Program-made: the position numbers and the translations under genes
NCBI GenBank assembly: GCA_034003765.1
Contig: JAVEXZ010000015.1
Span: 1-52,336, forward strand
DNA length: 52,336 bases
Source of the DNA: JAAZGD01 sp034003765
GTDB lineage: Bacteria > Bacillota > Clostridia > Peptostreptococcales > Anaerovoracaceae
Direction: 5' to 3'
The notes under the pieces: generated by a model
Told to the model about the DNA's origin: nothing
The model's input: the letters and a program-made list of their open reading frames with translations, nothing else
The model's database searches: none
In this document: positions 27,337 to 36,736 of the stretch, in pieces
How the letters are laid out: every line of letters starts with the position of its first letter
How positions within the stretch are numbered: the stretch's first letter is position 1

Positions 27337-28881
27337 TTACCTATCAATTGGCTTCATAGTTGGGAAGAGAATAATATCTCTTATGGAAGGGGCATCTGTT
27401 ATTAACATAATAACTCTGTCAATTCCTATTCCCAAGCCTCCTGTAGGAGGAAGGCCAACTTCAAGAGCATTAACAAAATCTTCATCCATGGGATGGGCCT
27501 CGTGATCACCGCCCTCAAGGGCAGCTTGCTGTTCCTTAAATCTTTGGTATTGATCTATAGGGTCATTAAGCTCAGAAAAAGCATTGGCAATTTCCCAGCA
27601 ATTTACATAGGCCTCAAATCTTCTGGTTATACGAGGGTCTACCGGGTCTCTCTTAGAAAGGGGTGATACCTCTACAGGGTGGCCAACAACAAATACGGGA
27701 CCATCTAGGTAGCCAGGAACCTCTTCACAGAAATTTTCAAAAAGCTCTGCGATTAAGAGACCTCTTGAAGCATTCTTAACGTCCTCGGATCTCATTCCAG
27801 CCTTAATTGCCGCAGCCCGTGCTTCTTCGTCAGTTTCAATCACTGAAAAGTCTGCACCGGTAATTTCTTTTACTGCATCCTGCATATTAAGCCTTCTCCA
27901 AGGAGGAGTTAGGTCAAATGTTTTTCCTTGATATTCTATTACCATAGAACCTGTTGCTGCTAGGGCCGCCTTTGAAACAACTTGCTCCGTTACGTCCATG
28001 ACGCTTTCCATGTCTCCATAAGCCATATAGCACTCCATGGATGTAAATTCAGGATTGTGATTTCTGTCCATTCCCTCGTTACGGAACATCTTACCCATTT
28101 CATAAACCCTGTCTAAGCCCCCTACTATAAGGCGCTTTAGGTAAAGTTCGTTAGATATCCTAAGCTTCATATCAAGGTCTAGTGTGTTGTGATGAGTATC
28201 AAAAGGCCTTGCGTTGGCTCCGCCTGCAATAGTGGTTAGTATAGGGGTATCAACCTCAAGGAAATCGTAGTCTTCTTCTAGCACTCTTTTTACTTCATGA
28301 ATTATCTTGGACCGGTTATAGAACATTTCTCGAACCTCAGGGTTCATGATTAAGTCTACATACCTTTGGCGATAACGTAAGTCTTGATCCTTAAGTCCTT
28401 TAAACTTATTTGGTAACACCTGAAGGGATTTTGATAAAAGCACCAGTCGCTGAACTTTTACGGATACTTCTCCGTGTCTGGTTTTGAATATATCTCCTTC
28501 AATTCCCACAATATCCCCAATATCGTAGGTGATGAAAATTTCATATTCTTCAGGGCTTATTATATCCTGTCTTACATAACACTGGATTCTGCCGCTTTTA
28601 TCTTGTATATCAATAAATGAAGCCTTCCCCATATGGCGAAATGCCATAATACGGCCTGCAACACTAACTTGGCTGCCTTCCATTGCCTGGAAGTTTTCCT
28701 TAATCAACTGACTATGGCTGTTAACATTCCAAGATTCCACCAAAAATGGGTTTCGTCCCATCTTTTGAAGAGTTTGTAATTTTTCTCTTCTAATCATCCT
28801 CTGTTCGTTGATTTTTTCTTCCGAGATTTCCTCTTCAACTTCCTCTATATCAACATTATCTGCCCTTAGTTCATCAGTCAT
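27337..28881 (-). CDS. lysS: Lysyl-tRNA synthetase, class II
   Basis: 514 residues. OB-fold anticodon domain in the N-terminal 180 residues, then the class II core with motif 2 FRNEGMDRNHNPEFTSMECY and motif 3 GIGIDRVIMLITDAPSIRDI. GAGGTG precedes the ATG. It follows greA by 30 bases, the usual greA-lysS pairing of Firmicutes. Confidence 0.97.
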   Translation of the reverse strand: MTDELRADNVDIEEVEEEISEEKINEQRMIRREKLQTLQKMGRNPFLVESWNVNSHSQLIKENFQAMEGSQVSVAGRIMAFRHMGKASFIDIQDKSGRIQCYVRQDIISPEEYEIFITYDIGDIVGIEGDIFKTRHGEVSVKVQRLVLLSKSLQVLPNKFKGLKDQDLRYRQRYVDLIMNPEVREMFYNRSKIIHEVKRVLEEDYDFLEVDTPILTTIAGGANARPFDTHHNTLDLDMKLRISNELYLKRLIVGGLDRVYEMGKMFRNEGMDRNHNPEFTSMECYMAYGDMESVMDVTEQVVSKAALAATGSMVIEYQGKTFDLTPPWRRLNMQDAVKEITGADFSVIETDEEARAAAIKAGMRSEDVKNASRGLLIAELFENFCEEVPGYLDGPVFVVGHPVEVSPLSKRDPVDPRITRRFEAYVNCWEIANAFSELNDPIDQYQRFKEQQAALEGGDHEAHPMDEDFVNALEVGLPPTGGLGIGIDRVIMLITDAPSIRDIILFPTMKPIDR

Positions 28882-28911
28882 TTTGCACCTCTTTTTTCCC
28901 TATCAATAATT

Positions 28912-29490
28912 CTAGTTGGTCTTTGTTCCCGAAGTAACCCTCTTTGTTGAATTTGATTTCTTTCTAGACTCTTTGGTTTCTTTGGCATCCTTTGACTCTT
29001 CTTGTTTTCTGATATCTACAACCTTAACTTTTATAAGACCATTTGGAACGTTCACATCAACTATATCACCAGCTTTTTTACCCAAAAGCGCCTTACCAAT
29101 TGGGGATTCATTAGAGATTTTACCTTCAAAAGGATCCGCCTCTGTAGAACCTACGATAATATATTCTTGTTCTCCCTTAGTAGACTTATCTTTGGGATTC
29201 ATTTCTTTTACAGTTACAATTAATCCCACGTTAACTACTTCGTCGGAAATGTGTTTATCATCTATTATTTTCGCCATGCGAAGCATATACTCTAGTTTTA
29301 GTATTCTTTCCTCAAGTTCTGCTTGCTCGTTTTTCGCTGAATCATATTCTGCATTTTCTGAAATGTCCCCATAAGAAATTGCTTCTTTGATTCTTTCAGC
29401 GATTTCTTGTCGTTTTACAGTTACAAGTTCATCATGTTCGTTAACAACCTTATCATATCCTTCTGGGGTTAGTAGAATCTCGTCTGCCAT
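28912..29490 (-). CDS. greA: Transcription elongation factor GreA with a basic C-terminal tail
   Basis: 192 residues. The coiled-coil finger (about 10-75, with GDISENAEYDSAKNEQAELE and its acidic tip) rescues backtracked RNA polymerase; the FKBP-like domain follows (YIIVGSTEADP, SPIGKALLGKKAGD). About 30 extra Lys/Ser/Glu-rich residues after residue 160 (ESKDAKETKESRKKSNSTKR) go beyond the usual ~158. A consensus promoter precedes it. Confidence 0.95.
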   Translation of the reverse strand: MADEILLTPEGYDKVVNEHDELVTVKRQEIAERIKEAISYGDISENAEYDSAKNEQAELEERILKLEYMLRMAKIIDDKHISDEVVNVGLIVTVKEMNPKDKSTKGEQEYIIVGSTEADPFEGKISNESPIGKALLGKKAGDIVDVNVPNGLIKVKVVDIRKQEESKDAKETKESRKKSNSTKRVTSGTKTN

Positions 29491-29590
29491 TTCCTTGTCT
29501 CCTCGTATTACAATCTTTTATAGAAATAATTTATCCCTTGTTATCTGTTCTTAGCGAAAGATGTCATATTTATCTATGTCATATCGAAAT

Positions 29591-29619
29591 ATTATAATGT
29601 ATAAGCCCTAGTTTGTCAA
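29591..29619 (-). promoter_or_regulatory. Consensus sigma-A promoter of greA-lysS
   Basis: Perfect TTGACA (29614-29619), 17-base spacer, perfect TATAAT (29591-29596) on the minus strand, about 100 bases before the greA ATG. Confidence 0.88.
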
Positions 29620-29689
29620 TTTAATCCCCTTGGTATCAAGGGCTATATGGGCTTTGTGTCAAGGGCTGTAAGCCTAATTTGCAGTGCCT

Positions 29690-30568
29690 TTACACCTTGT
29701 TTTCAGCCCATGTCTTTTTAGCAATATCAATAAAGCTTTTTGCAGCTGGGGAGATTTTTTTCAAAGAGAGGACACCAATCCCCAAATCACGATAAGCCGG
29801 AGGTTCTAAGAATAACCGTTTAACCTTATCCTCATGGCCTTTTAAGACTAGTTCTGGAAGTATCGATAATCCCAGACCATTGGCAACCATAGAAATAACA
29901 GTAAGATCGTCCATACATGAAAAGTTGATTTCAGGACTAACCCTGTTCTTTGTTAGTGTCCTATTGATATCATAATCAAATCCCATGGCAGTTATAACAA
30001 AAGGCTCTTCCTCAAAGGCCTTAATAGGGAAGGAGGGATCTCCAGACCGAGGATGATCCTTTGGAAGCACAGCCATTAATGGATCCTTTGTGAGATGAAT
30101 CCAATCATAGTGGTGGTCAGGCTGTCTTGAAAAGAAGGCCATGTCAATTTTACCTGTTTCTAACATGGCTTCGATTTCATCTTCACCACCCTCCATCAAA
30201 TCTAGTGTTACACCAGGATAGGCAGATTGAAATTCTTTTATCATTCGGGGCAACCAGTGAAAGGAAATGCTAGAAAAAGACCCAACCTTAAGTGTTCCTC
30301 TTTGAAGTCCCTTGACTGCTGATATCATTTGTTCTAGCTTCTCATTGCTTTGCACCAATTCTCTAACATAAGGAAGCAAGGCTAGGCCATCAGAGCTAGG
30401 AACTACCCCCTGAGGTCTTCTTATAAGTAGGGGGAATCCCACTTCATCTTCTAGGCTTTTCATCATATGAGATACTCCAGATTGGGTATACCCTAGTTCT
30501 TCACCAGCCTTTGTAAGGTTGCCAAGGTCTACCCCCCTTAAAAATACCTGGATTTTTCTAATGTCCAT
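29690..30568 (-). CDS. LysR-family transcription regulator
   Basis: 292 residues: N-terminal winged HTH (FLRGVDLGNLTKAGEELGYT, then QSGVSHMMKSLEDE) and a periplasmic-binding-like effector domain. I chose MDIRKIQ at 30568, which has GTGGAGGG directly upstream; the ATG at 30601 lacks a site and lies in a palindrome. It is divergent from an EamA transporter that it probably controls. Confidence 0.92.
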   Translation of the reverse strand: MDIRKIQVFLRGVDLGNLTKAGEELGYTQSGVSHMMKSLEDEVGFPLLIRRPQGVVPSSDGLALLPYVRELVQSNEKLEQMISAVKGLQRGTLKVGSFSSISFHWLPRMIKEFQSAYPGVTLDLMEGGEDEIEAMLETGKIDMAFFSRQPDHHYDWIHLTKDPLMAVLPKDHPRSGDPSFPIKAFEEEPFVITAMGFDYDINRTLTKNRVSPEINFSCMDDLTVISMVANGLGLSILPELVLKGHEDKVKRLFLEPPAYRDLGIGVLSLKKISPAAKSFIDIAKKTWAENKV

Positions 30569-30581
30569 AGGCCCTCCACTA

Positions 30582-30598
30582 CATGAATTAATTTCATG
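30582..30598. promoter_or_regulatory. Palindrome between lysR and eamA genes, likely LysR operator
   Basis: CATGAATTAATTTCATG is a 17-bp near-perfect dyad containing the LysR-type T-N11-A spacing. It lies 14 bases before the LysR start and upstream of the eamA promoter, as expected for an autoregulated divergent pair. Confidence 0.6.
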
Positions 30599-30619
30599 CA
30601 CACAATGTAATTTCTTCGT

Positions 30620-30648
30620 TTTACTAATGATATACCAGGAGATATAAT
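30620..30648 (+). promoter_or_regulatory. Promoter of the EamA transporter gene
   Basis: TTTACT (30620-30625), 17-base spacer, TATAAT (30643-30648), about 40 bases before the ATG. Confidence 0.7.
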
Positions 30649-30690
30649 AAAGTCAATAAATCAAGAAGTTATATAGGAGAAAAGACTATT

Positions 30691-31602
30691 ATGACCACAA
30701 AAACACGAGGATATTTATACATTTTGTTGGCAGTAAGTGCATGGGGTAGCCTTTATGTGGCAGGCAAATTTGTCTTAGAGACAATGCCTGTTACCCTACT
30801 CCTTGCTTCCCGCTACCTAATCGGTCTTGCAGTCCTTTTCTTTGTTTTTAGGAAGATGCCCAAGGCTACTATAGAAAAGGGAGACCGAAAATATATTCTT
30901 TACATAGGTGGAATTGCCTATTATCTTGCAGTAGCTCTTCAACTTCTTGGAACACAACTTTGTGATGCCTCCTTGGCATCCCTTTTAAACTCCACCAATC
31001 CCATATTCATGGTTTTGTTAGCCCTTCCTTTGTTAGGTGAAAGGCTTTCTTTTAAGAAGCTTATATCAGTTCTCATTACTGTATTGGGGGCAGGCATCAT
31101 AATTGGTGGTGTGGAATCTGGAAACTTCTTGGGAATTATAATAAACCTAGGGTCAGTATTTGCCTGGTCTTTTGGAAGCCTAATGATGAAAAAAGCTTGC
31201 CTCAAATACGACCCCATCTCAATAACCATATACAGCATGTCGGTGGGATTTCTCTTTTCACTACCCACCGTCTTCCTGGAATTGACATTTTCAGACTTCC
31301 AATGGTCTTCTTTAAGTCCCATGACCTTGCTTTGGGTGCTTTATATTGGTGTGGTTTGCACCGCAGGAGCCCTCCTATATTGGAACAAGGGACTTGCAAT
31401 ATTAGATGCGGGGACAGGCTCTCTTTTCTTACCAGTACAGCCTGTGGTCTCTACATTTCTGGGAGTATTGGTCCTGGGAGAAATTGTTACATTTCAGTTT
31501 TTATTGGGAAGTTTTTTAGTGATTCTTGGCATACTATATGCCGTTTTACCCGCTTCCTTTAGGATTGCCTCTAAAAGGGAAATACCTTCTACACTATCAT
31601 AG
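30691..31602 (+). CDS. EamA-family (DMT) transporter
   Basis: 303 residues, ten predicted membrane segments in two EamA repeats; typical stretches are YLYILLAVSAWGSLYVAGKF at the start and the second-repeat GTGSLFLPVQPVVSTFLGVL. DMT exporters of this kind move amino acids or metabolites out of the cell; the substrate cannot be assigned. AGGAG precedes the ATG. The partner regulator is the divergent LysR gene. Confidence 0.9.
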   Translation: MTTKTRGYLYILLAVSAWGSLYVAGKFVLETMPVTLLLASRYLIGLAVLFFVFRKMPKATIEKGDRKYILYIGGIAYYLAVALQLLGTQLCDASLASLLNSTNPIFMVLLALPLLGERLSFKKLISVLITVLGAGIIIGGVESGNFLGIIINLGSVFAWSFGSLMMKKACLKYDPISITIYSMSVGFLFSLPTVFLELTFSDFQWSSLSPMTLLWVLYIGVVCTAGALLYWNKGLAILDAGTGSLFLPVQPVVSTFLGVLVLGEIVTFQFLLGSFLVILGILYAVLPASFRIASKREIPSTLS

Positions 31603-31780
31603 ACTTCTAAACCTAGGTTACGAAAAGATAGTCTGGGGGAAAATCCTCCATGAACAAGCTAAAACAAAATTTCAACATAAGTTGCCCATAAATTAGCCAA
31701 GGATAAACTAGACCAGAACTACAAAAGAATAGGCTAAAGCAAATTTACTCAAAAATAGAATATAGCAAAATTACACAAGA

Positions 31781-31829
31781 AAAAAGCAGATCCTTCTTCA
31801 CTATTGAAGAATAATATATCTGCTTTTTT
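31781..31829. terminator. Bidirectional terminator between eamA and racemase genes
   Basis: AAAAAGCAGAT and ATCTGCTTTTT form an 11-bp stem, with inner TTCTTC/GAAGAA pairing. A-run on one side and T-run on the other let it work on both strands. The rest of the 31603-31909 gap is A-rich on the plus strand and holds no gene that I can see. Confidence 0.85.
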
Positions 31830-31909
31830 CTTATTTTACACTAATTCAATTTTTCTTTTTATTCTTGCTTTGCTATTTTTGCATAGCTAAACTTTGCCTA
31901 AAAATCTCA

Positions 31910-32998
31910 TTATTGCTTTATTACAATCCTCACATTGGGGCAGTTTGTAGCATATACGATGCTGGCATAGCATAAGTTAAAAGCCATTACATCCCCAACC
32001 TTGACCCTTCCTTCCACCTCTTCGACATCTAGAATTGTGTGGTCGCTTGAAGCTCCCAAAACCTCAACACCTTTTGTTTGGGGGAAAATGCTATCAGTGA
32101 AGGCATAATCAACTTTACCCATGGCCAACAAGGCCTTCTTTCTAATACCTCTGTCTTGATATTCCGGCTGCTTACCAAAGGCGTCAAACATAATCTCCCC
32201 TTGTGGGTAACTGGGTTTATCCTTTACTTCGATAACTTGGGCTTTTAATACGAAAGCATCTTGGTACATGTAACTCATATCATAACCCCAAAGGTCCCTA
32301 AGGTCCTTGGCCAATATAATACCTTCCCCAACCCTCAGCATATTAATTCTAGGAGGCATATTGTCTTCAAGAATTCTTGGAATAGATGATGTGGCACCTC
32401 CAGAAATATAGCGAAGTTTACGGCCAATTTTTTCTTCTATTACCTCCCCTATGTCAACCAGTTCTTGAAGTTTGTCAGTTGTTGCACTCACTGACCCATA
32501 GCAACCAAGATTGGTACCCACTCCTTCTAGGACTAGGTTCTTCATCTCCTTTTCAACTTTCAAAGCATCAGCCACTAATTCATCCTTGTCCCAGTAGCCT
32601 TCTCTTAAGTCTCCCAGGTCTGCCATTAATATAACTCCATGGCTTTTGCCTTGTTTCTCCGCCTCCTTGTTTAATGCTTCTAGAACTAGGGCCTCGCTGT
32701 TAAGGCTTAAGTCTGCCAGACTTACTGCCTCTTCAATTTCTGAAAGCATAGGCAAACGGATCAACATAAGAGGTAGGGTGCACCCTGCATCCTTTACTCC
32801 TTTTAATTGCTCTAGTCTGGAGGAAGCCAAAATGGAACAACCCCCATACTGAAACTCCATGCTGGCCTGAGGAATTCCTGTAAATCCCTTGATAACACCT
32901 GCTATCTCTATATTCTTAGCCTTAGCCCTAGTTACTATTTGCTCTACATTATTTCTTAGCTTTTTAAGGTCTACTTCCACTTGGGGGTATCTTTCCAC
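31910..32998 (-). CDS. PLP-dependent racemase, alanine/ornithine racemase family
   Basis: 362 residues with an alanine-racemase N-terminal barrel. The PLP lysine is Lys37 in IAGVIKGFTG; GTNLGCYGS, YISGGATSSIPR and LRVGEGIILAKDL form the rest of the site. The overall layout resembles clostridial ornithine racemase Orr (D/L-ornithine interconversion in Stickland fermentation) more than alanine racemase Alr, but specificity is not provable here. The start is GTG with AGGAGGAGG ahead. It lies 23 bases after an acyl-CoA synthetase gene. Confidence 0.82.
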   Translation of the reverse strand: MERYPQVEVDLKKLRNNVEQIVTRAKAKNIEIAGVIKGFTGIPQASMEFQYGGCSILASSRLEQLKGVKDAGCTLPLMLIRLPMLSEIEEAVSLADLSLNSEALVLEALNKEAEKQGKSHGVILMADLGDLREGYWDKDELVADALKVEKEMKNLVLEGVGTNLGCYGSVSATTDKLQELVDIGEVIEEKIGRKLRYISGGATSSIPRILEDNMPPRINMLRVGEGIILAKDLRDLWGYDMSYMYQDAFVLKAQVIEVKDKPSYPQGEIMFDAFGKQPEYQDRGIRKKALLAMGKVDYAFTDSIFPQTKGVEVLGASSDHTILDVEEVEGRVKVGDVMAFNLCYASIVYATNCPNVRIVIKQ

Positions 32999-33021
32999 GA
33001 CCTCCTCCTTTCTAGTATTTT

Positions 33022-34845
33022 TTAGCCTTTATTAGCGTCTACGAATCTTTTGATTTTCTTGCCAGTGGTTTTTTCGAATTCATCCCTCTTTATTACTATT
33101 CTCTTAATCTTTTTCCATATAGGAAGGTCTTGATTTATCACGTCAACCACTTCCCACATCATCTCTTCTAATTCTTGGTCGGTGAAATCCGTCAATAGTT
33201 TTCCATCATTAGCCTCTACAAACTCTTCCTCATCAATCCTTATTGTAGCCACGATAGAGGTATCTTTTCCTTCTTCATTGACCCCCCATACCATGGATTC
33301 CGCGATTATTGGCGTATCTGACAACATGAACTCTAGTTCTTCAGGATATATGTTTTTCCCATTTGCTGTTATAATAACGTTTTTCTTTCTACCAGTTAAA
33401 TGAACATATCCATCTTTATCCAGATAACCCAAGTCACCTGTGTGGAACCAGCCATCACGTATGACCTCTGCCGTAGCTTCTGGGTTTTTGTAGTAACCCA
33501 ACATTACATTACCACCTTTGACACAAAGTTCCCCGATTCCTGTTTCTGGATCTGCTTCATGAACCTTGAATTCCATACCAGGGGGAACGTATCCAAGACT
33601 ATCACTTTTTGCATTTTTGTCGGGGTTTAGGGCACACATTGGTGCACATTCTGTAAGCCCATACCCTTGAAGTGCAGTAACTCCCCAGTCATTAATATCA
33701 TCAAGGACCGAAGGGGAAATAGCAGCCCCACCAGATATTAGCATCCTAAGTCTACCACCAAACAAAGCCATTATTTGTTTATTGTAAATACCCGAAATAT
33801 CAATGCCTAGCTTTTTGGTTTTGCGATTTAGGTTCATCATTTTTCTTAAAGTTTCTGCCTTACCAGACTTTCTTGCATTCTGCCAAATCTTCTTATGCAT
33901 ATTGTCTATAACTAGAGGCACCGTTAGGAACATTGTGGGTTTTGCCTCAGATAGGTTTTTAACGATATGCTTTAGGCCTTCGCAGTGTGCTATAGAAGCC
34001 CCTTTATATAGTGGCATTAAGAAACCAGCTGTACACTCATAGGTATGGTGAATTGGAAGCATTGAAAAGAAAATATCTTCTGGATGAACAACTAACAATG
34101 TAGGCAAGCTCATCAGGTCTACACAAATATTTTCATGAGACAGCATAACTGCCTTGCTTGTTCCAGTAGTTCCAGAAGTAAACAAGAGAACACTCATTTC
34201 TTGACTATCAATCTGGGCTTCCATAAATTCTCGATTACCTTCACTAACAGCCTTACGGCCTTTTTCAACAAGATCGTGCCAAGCAAATACTTCTTCATTG
34301 CTTTCTTCTGCTTCTAGCCCGATAAGAACTTCTAAGTCATTTTCTGGGTCTGCCTTTACCGACTTAAAAAGCTCTTCAAACTTCTTGTCAAATACCACAC
34401 AAGAAAGTTCAGCCTCTTTAACTAGGCCCTTTAATTCTTTGTCTGATAGCTCCTTATCTAAGGGCACTACAAGCCCAACCCCAGAAACGGAAGCCAAATA
34501 AGTGATTGCCCACATATAACTGTTTTCACCAATTATTCCAATATTCTTTCCCTTTAGTCCCCCTATAATAAGGGCTGTTCCTAATCCATTGACATCTGCC
34601 ATCATTTGTCGGTAACTTATTGGCTCATACTCCCCGCCCTTTTCTTTTTTTACATAAAATGCAGGTCTATCTTTGTAAATCTGAGCACTTGTTTCAATCA
34701 TATGCTTGATATCCATAATGGGCCTTGAATCTTTGTAGCGCACCATAGGGTCTTTGCTTGCCTGAATCTCATTGGCAAAAATCACGGCTTTTTCCATGTC
34801 CTTTTGCTTTTGCGCTTGATACTCTTCCATTGTTTTTTCCTTCAT
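33022..34845 (-). CDS. AMP-forming long-chain acyl-CoA synthetase, second of tandem pair
   Basis: 607 residues of the adenylate-forming family: P-loop LLFTSGTTGTSKAVMLSHEN, A5 core LQGYGLTECAPM, A7 HTGDLGYLDKDGYVHLTGRK and the A10 lysine in KTTGKKIKRF. It activates a carboxylic acid, likely a fatty acid, to acyl-CoA through acyl-AMP. I chose ATG at 34845 (MKEKTMEEY) with AGGAGGAGG upstream; the longer reading to 34938 would overlap the previous gene. Close paralogue of the next gene. Confidence 0.92.
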   Translation of the reverse strand: MKEKTMEEYQAQKQKDMEKAVIFANEIQASKDPMVRYKDSRPIMDIKHMIETSAQIYKDRPAFYVKKEKGGEYEPISYRQMMADVNGLGTALIIGGLKGKNIGIIGENSYMWAITYLASVSGVGLVVPLDKELSDKELKGLVKEAELSCVVFDKKFEELFKSVKADPENDLEVLIGLEAEESNEEVFAWHDLVEKGRKAVSEGNREFMEAQIDSQEMSVLLFTSGTTGTSKAVMLSHENICVDLMSLPTLLVVHPEDIFFSMLPIHHTYECTAGFLMPLYKGASIAHCEGLKHIVKNLSEAKPTMFLTVPLVIDNMHKKIWQNARKSGKAETLRKMMNLNRKTKKLGIDISGIYNKQIMALFGGRLRMLISGGAAISPSVLDDINDWGVTALQGYGLTECAPMCALNPDKNAKSDSLGYVPPGMEFKVHEADPETGIGELCVKGGNVMLGYYKNPEATAEVIRDGWFHTGDLGYLDKDGYVHLTGRKKNVIITANGKNIYPEELEFMLSDTPIIAESMVWGVNEEGKDTSIVATIRIDEEEFVEANDGKLLTDFTDQELEEMMWEVVDVINQDLPIWKKIKRIVIKRDEFEKTTGKKIKRFVDANKG

Positions 34846-34873
34846 AATAAATCCTCCTCCTCTTATCCTTATT

Positions 34874-36613
34874 CTAACAATCTGATTGAAAATTTTCCGG
34901 ACTAAATCTCTTGATCTTTTTGGTAGTGGTCTTTTCAAACTCTGTCTTTCTTACTGCAAATCGTTTAATCCTCTTATACAAAGCCATCTCTTCGTTGATA
35001 CCGTCAATAACCTTTTTGAGAAAATCATTTAAAACCTTGTCGTCATAGTTTTTTAGATTTTCTTCTATAGATTCAAAATTAGGATATATAATAGCTTTTA
35101 CAACGGCATCTCCTTGCTTATCAACTTCTCCATAAACAAGTGCCTCTTCTATAAAGTCACTTTCCATCAAACAATATTCCAACTCTTCAGGGAAAATGTT
35201 CTTCCCGTTCTTTGTTACGATAACACTCTTTTTTCTACCGGAGATATATAAAAAGCCTTCGCTGTCAAAGTAACCGTAGTCTCCAGTGTGCAGCCACCCA
35301 TCCTTAAGCACCTTAGCCGTCTCCTCAGGGTTTTCATAGTAGCCAAGCATTACACTGGGGCCCTTACATAGTATTTCTCCTACTCCCTTGGCGTCTGGGT
35401 CTATAATCTTAACTTCTGTTCCTGGCATTGGAAAACCTACACTCTCAGCTTTACTGAAACGATCTTTATTAACCGCAATAATAGGAGAGTTCTCAGTCAT
35501 TCCATAACCTTGTATCATTGGAAACCCCATAGCCTGAAAATCTTCAAGTACTTTGGCATTCATAGCAGCACCACCAGCTATGAATAAATCAATGTGACCT
35601 CCTGTAGCCTTATGGACATCTTTGAATATCTTATGAGTGATATTGCCCCTGTTATAAAGTTTCAATTTTTTGGAAAGGGCTATTCCCTTCTTTAATGACT
35701 TATCTTTACCCGAAGAAGCCGCTTGCTTAAAGACCTTCTTATGAGTAGCCTCAAATACCAAGGGCACTCCCAGCATAACGGTGGTTTGTGATTCCACAAG
35801 GTTTTTGGCAATGTGTTTCAGTCCTTCGCAAATCGCTACACAAACCCCTTGATAAATTGCCGTCAAAATGTGACAAGTCATTTCATAACTATGGTGCATA
35901 GGCAAAACTGAAAGTCCAATTCCAGGCTCTTTAATGTGAACATACTTAGACATATTGTATACATTTGAAGCTATGTTTTTATGTGATAACATTACACCCT
36001 TAGCCATGCCTGTTGTTCCAGATGTAAAAAGAAGGGCACACATAGCCTCTGGATCAATCTCAGTGTCCAGAAAATCTGTGTTCCCTTTATCAATTTTTTC
36101 TTTGCCTGCAAGTCTTAGTGCCTCCCAAGACAAGTCATCAGTAACTCTTCCATCATTACTAGCATCCATGTTAATGAAATGGATTAAGTCAGGAGCTTCT
36201 TCTTTCATCCCTTTAACCAGGTCTCCGAACTTGTCTCCGTAAGCTATTGCCGTAACCCCAGAACGCTGAATCAAATGAAGGAGTTCTTTTCTTGATAACT
36301 CTTTATCTAAAGGAACTATAACCCCTCCACCATTTGTAGTTGCTAGATAAGTTACCACCCAATTATAACTATTTTCTCCTAAAAGGGCGATTTTCTTTTT
36401 CCCTAAACCCATGGAAAACAGTTCTGTTCCAATAGAATCTACATCTTCTCCTAACCTCCAAAATGGAATAGGACGATATTCCCCTCCAGGAACATCTTTA
36501 ACCAAATAGGAGGGCCAGTCTTTGTAGTTTGTACAACCTAGATGAAGCAATTCTCTTAAATCTTTTATTTCTGGTACTTGATATTCTTGGTGAATGTATT
36601 TTCTTTTATTCAT
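34874..36613 (-). CDS. AMP-forming long-chain acyl-CoA synthetase, first of tandem pair
   Basis: 579 residues with the same motifs: LLFTSGTTGMAKGVMLSHKN, IQGYGMTENSPI, HTGDYGYFDSEGFLYISGRK, and KTTTKKIKRF at the end. Residue-level likeness to the downstream gene points to a tandem duplication. Together with the racemase gene they form a three-gene unit. Substrate unknown; no acyl-carrier gene is next to it. Confidence 0.92.
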   Translation of the reverse strand: MNKRKYIHQEYQVPEIKDLRELLHLGCTNYKDWPSYLVKDVPGGEYRPIPFWRLGEDVDSIGTELFSMGLGKKKIALLGENSYNWVVTYLATTNGGGVIVPLDKELSRKELLHLIQRSGVTAIAYGDKFGDLVKGMKEEAPDLIHFINMDASNDGRVTDDLSWEALRLAGKEKIDKGNTDFLDTEIDPEAMCALLFTSGTTGMAKGVMLSHKNIASNVYNMSKYVHIKEPGIGLSVLPMHHSYEMTCHILTAIYQGVCVAICEGLKHIAKNLVESQTTVMLGVPLVFEATHKKVFKQAASSGKDKSLKKGIALSKKLKLYNRGNITHKIFKDVHKATGGHIDLFIAGGAAMNAKVLEDFQAMGFPMIQGYGMTENSPIIAVNKDRFSKAESVGFPMPGTEVKIIDPDAKGVGEILCKGPSVMLGYYENPEETAKVLKDGWLHTGDYGYFDSEGFLYISGRKKSVIVTKNGKNIFPEELEYCLMESDFIEEALVYGEVDKQGDAVVKAIIYPNFESIEENLKNYDDKVLNDFLKKVIDGINEEMALYKRIKRFAVRKTEFEKTTTKKIKRFSPENFQSDC

Positions 36614-36664
36614 GCCCTTGCCAGTACCCCCTTTGTCCCTTTGTTTATCTACCTAAGTGGTTTT

Positions 36665-36670
36665 ATTATA
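36665..36670 (-). promoter_or_regulatory. Candidate -10 box before the acyl-CoA synthetase pair
   Basis: A TATAAT lies on the minus strand about 50 bases before the ATG at 36613. No good -35 is visible at 16-18 bases, so this is a weak call. Confidence 0.35.
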
Positions 36671-36736
36671 TCACAAAAACATTCATGAAAAGGGGGAAAA
36701 TAATTTATCCACAATCAAATACCATTCAAATATAAA

